From assembly GCA_021820825.1 (NCBI GenBank), contig JAKADD010000166.1, positions 1 to 5,929 of the forward strand: a stretch of DNA of 5,929 bases, given 5' to 3'. The notes under the pieces were generated by a model. It searched no databases, was not told the DNA's origin, and was given only the letters and a program-made list of their open reading frames with translations. The position numbers and the translations under genes are program-made. Below, piece after piece: positions 5,541-5,929 of the stretch (positions are counted from its first letter, which is position 1; each line of letters opens with the position of its first letter). Source of the DNA: Bacillota bacterium (GTDB lineage Bacteria; Bacillota; Bacilli; Alicyclobacillales; SLC66).

Positions 5541-5547
5541 CCTCCTT
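5541..5547 (-). promoter_or_regulatory. Ribosome binding site deciding the TTG start of the hydrolase
   Basis: AAGGAGG on the minus strand precedes TTG at 5531 by nine bases. It also precedes an out-of-frame ATG at 5536 by four bases; that ATG reads ATG-ATT-TGA, a two-codon frame whose stop overlaps the TTG. Confidence 0.75.
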
Positions 5548-5625
5548 ACCGTTTCTTCTGAGCGTCCTTGCCAGACTGTGCTGACACTCCGGTCGCCGCG
5601 ACAGCAGCGTGCGGCTCTAAACATA

Positions 5626-5652
5626 ATTGTACCCGTCAGTCGACTTTGTCGC
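5626..5652 (-). promoter_or_regulatory. Possible promoter of the hydrolase gene
   Basis: On the minus strand TACAAT (5631-5626) is a good -10 box. The best upstream hexamer is GCGACA (5652-5647) at a short 15-base spacing, so the -35 is weak. This would give a leader of roughly 90 bases containing one arm of the 11-bp repeat. Confidence 0.3.
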
Positions 5653-5672
5653 CACAAAACAATCTCCCGTAC

Positions 5673-5687
5673 TAGAGTCATAGAGTC
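5673..5687. repeat. Tandem TAGAGTC repeat in the divergent region
   Basis: TAGAGTC occurs at 5673-5679 and 5681-5687 with one base between them, an 8-bp period that is not one DNA helical turn. It lies upstream of the plus-strand gene starting at 5764 and beyond the putative hydrolase promoter. A regulator half-site pair is possible but unsupported. Confidence 0.3.
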
Positions 5688-5749
5688 TTGCATAAGGTAC
5701 AGTGAACCCGCTATGCCGCATTGCGAGATGAGAGAGTCAGCACAGTGAC

Positions 5750-5756
5750 AGGAGGG
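5750..5756 (+). promoter_or_regulatory. Ribosome binding site of the right-edge gene
   Basis: AGGAGGG lies seven bases before the ATG at 5764, near-optimal strength and spacing. It is the strongest reason to accept the truncated frame that follows as a real gene. Confidence 0.7.
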
Positions 5757-5763
5757 AACACCC

Positions 5764-5929
5764 ATGATCGGCAGACGCAGCATCCAGCGCCTCCGGAGAC
5801 AAAGCCAATTTGGAAACCATGTATTTATGGCCGCCCTGTTCATGGCGACAACTTTGGCAGGACTGCTGCTTGCCCTGTCGCTGTATGGCGGTGCAAAGGC
5901 CGCAAGGCTCGCTCTGACATCAGGGCAAA
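5764..5929 (+). CDS. Protein with basic N-terminus and one membrane segment (partial, N-terminal 55 residues)
   Basis: I do not recognise this protein. The frame is open from ATG at 5764 to the window edge. Residues 1-13 are strongly basic (MIGRRSIQRLRRQ), followed by a hydrophobic stretch from about 20 to 41 (VFMAALFMATTLAGLLLALSL), then YGGAKAARLAL. This is a single membrane anchor or uncleaved signal with the N-terminus expected inside the cell by the positive-inside rule. A cleavable signal peptide ending near AKA (45-47) is an alternative. A strong AGGAGGG lies seven bases upstream. It is divergent from the hydrolase gene, with 232 bases between the two start codons. No clear -10/-35 pair was found for it. 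Confidence 0.75.
   Translation, partial: MIGRRSIQRLRRQSQFGNHVFMAALFMATTLAGLLLALSLYGGAKAARLALTSGQ

Larger units (their letters stand above)
5575..5746. repeat. 11-bp inverted repeat in the two divergent leaders
   Basis: ACTGTGCTGAC at 5575-5585 is the exact reverse complement of GTCAGCACAGT at 5736-5746. Each arm lies upstream of the ribosome binding site of one divergent gene, the hydrolase on the minus strand and the membrane-anchored protein on the plus strand, and reads in the same sense in each transcript. It may be a shared regulator or RNA element, or chance. Confidence 0.35.

Noticed and set aside
5689..5716. Promoter TTGCAT-17/18-CTATGC for the right-edge gene
   Set aside because: Both hexamers match the consensus poorly (about three of six), no better than chance in this region.
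5532..5843. N-terminal extension of the hydrolase to an upstream ATG at 5843
   Set aside because: The added residues lack conservation marks, would run over the start and ribosome binding site of the divergent gene, and ignore the perfect AAGGAGG in front of the TTG at 5531.
1..5929. CRISPR array, tRNA or rRNA gene, transposase or phage genes
   Set aside because: No regularly spaced repeats, cloverleaf-like segments, rRNA motifs, transposase frames or terminal inverted repeats with target duplications were seen on either strand.

Overview
The window reads as a chromosomal segment of a moderately GC-rich Bacillota (Firmicutes) bacterium. This placement is an inference. It rests on strong purine-rich Shine-Dalgarno sites (AAGGAGG, AGGAGGG, AAAGGGGG), several GTG and TTG starts that these sites decide, a double-PAS protein like the N-terminal half of Bacillus-type sigma-54 activators, and a MoaD-MoaE fusion. 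An Alicyclobacillus-like lineage would fit but is not proven. There are no rRNA, tRNA, CRISPR or insertion-sequence signatures, and no gene-free stretch exceeds 300 bases.

Layout. Positions 1-643 (minus) hold the N-terminal 214 residues of a double-PAS signalling protein that runs off the left edge. Positions 775-1815 (minus) hold two molybdenum-cofactor genes, moaC then a mogA-type gene. A 139-bp divergent promoter region (1816-1954) separates them from a plus-strand gene (1955-2704) encoding MoaD fused to MoaE, the two subunits of molybdopterin synthase. Convergent to it is a second minus-strand block. In transcription order this is a metallo-beta-lactamase-fold hydrolase (4548-5531), a two-transmembrane protein with a probably degenerate Mrr-like C-terminal fold (3022-4365) and a 59-residue hypothetical protein (2783-2962). 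At the right edge a divergent plus-strand gene begins at 5764 and encodes a protein with a basic N-terminus and one membrane segment, cut by the window end.

How the genes work together. MoaC makes cyclic pyranopterin monophosphate (cPMP), MoaD/MoaE adds the dithiolene sulfurs, and the Mog-type protein adenylylates molybdopterin before molybdate insertion. The window therefore covers the middle of Moco synthesis; moaA, moeA and moeB are not present here. The second block has no evident link to Moco. Its most unusual member is the membrane protein at 3022-4365, whose C-terminal region resembles the second half of an Mrr-type nuclease fold but lacks the catalytic lysine. Other points of note are the internal Gly-Gly of the MoaD-MoaE fusion, short inverted repeats spanning both divergent gene pairs, and a two-codon start-stop frame sharing the ribosome binding site of the hydrolase gene.
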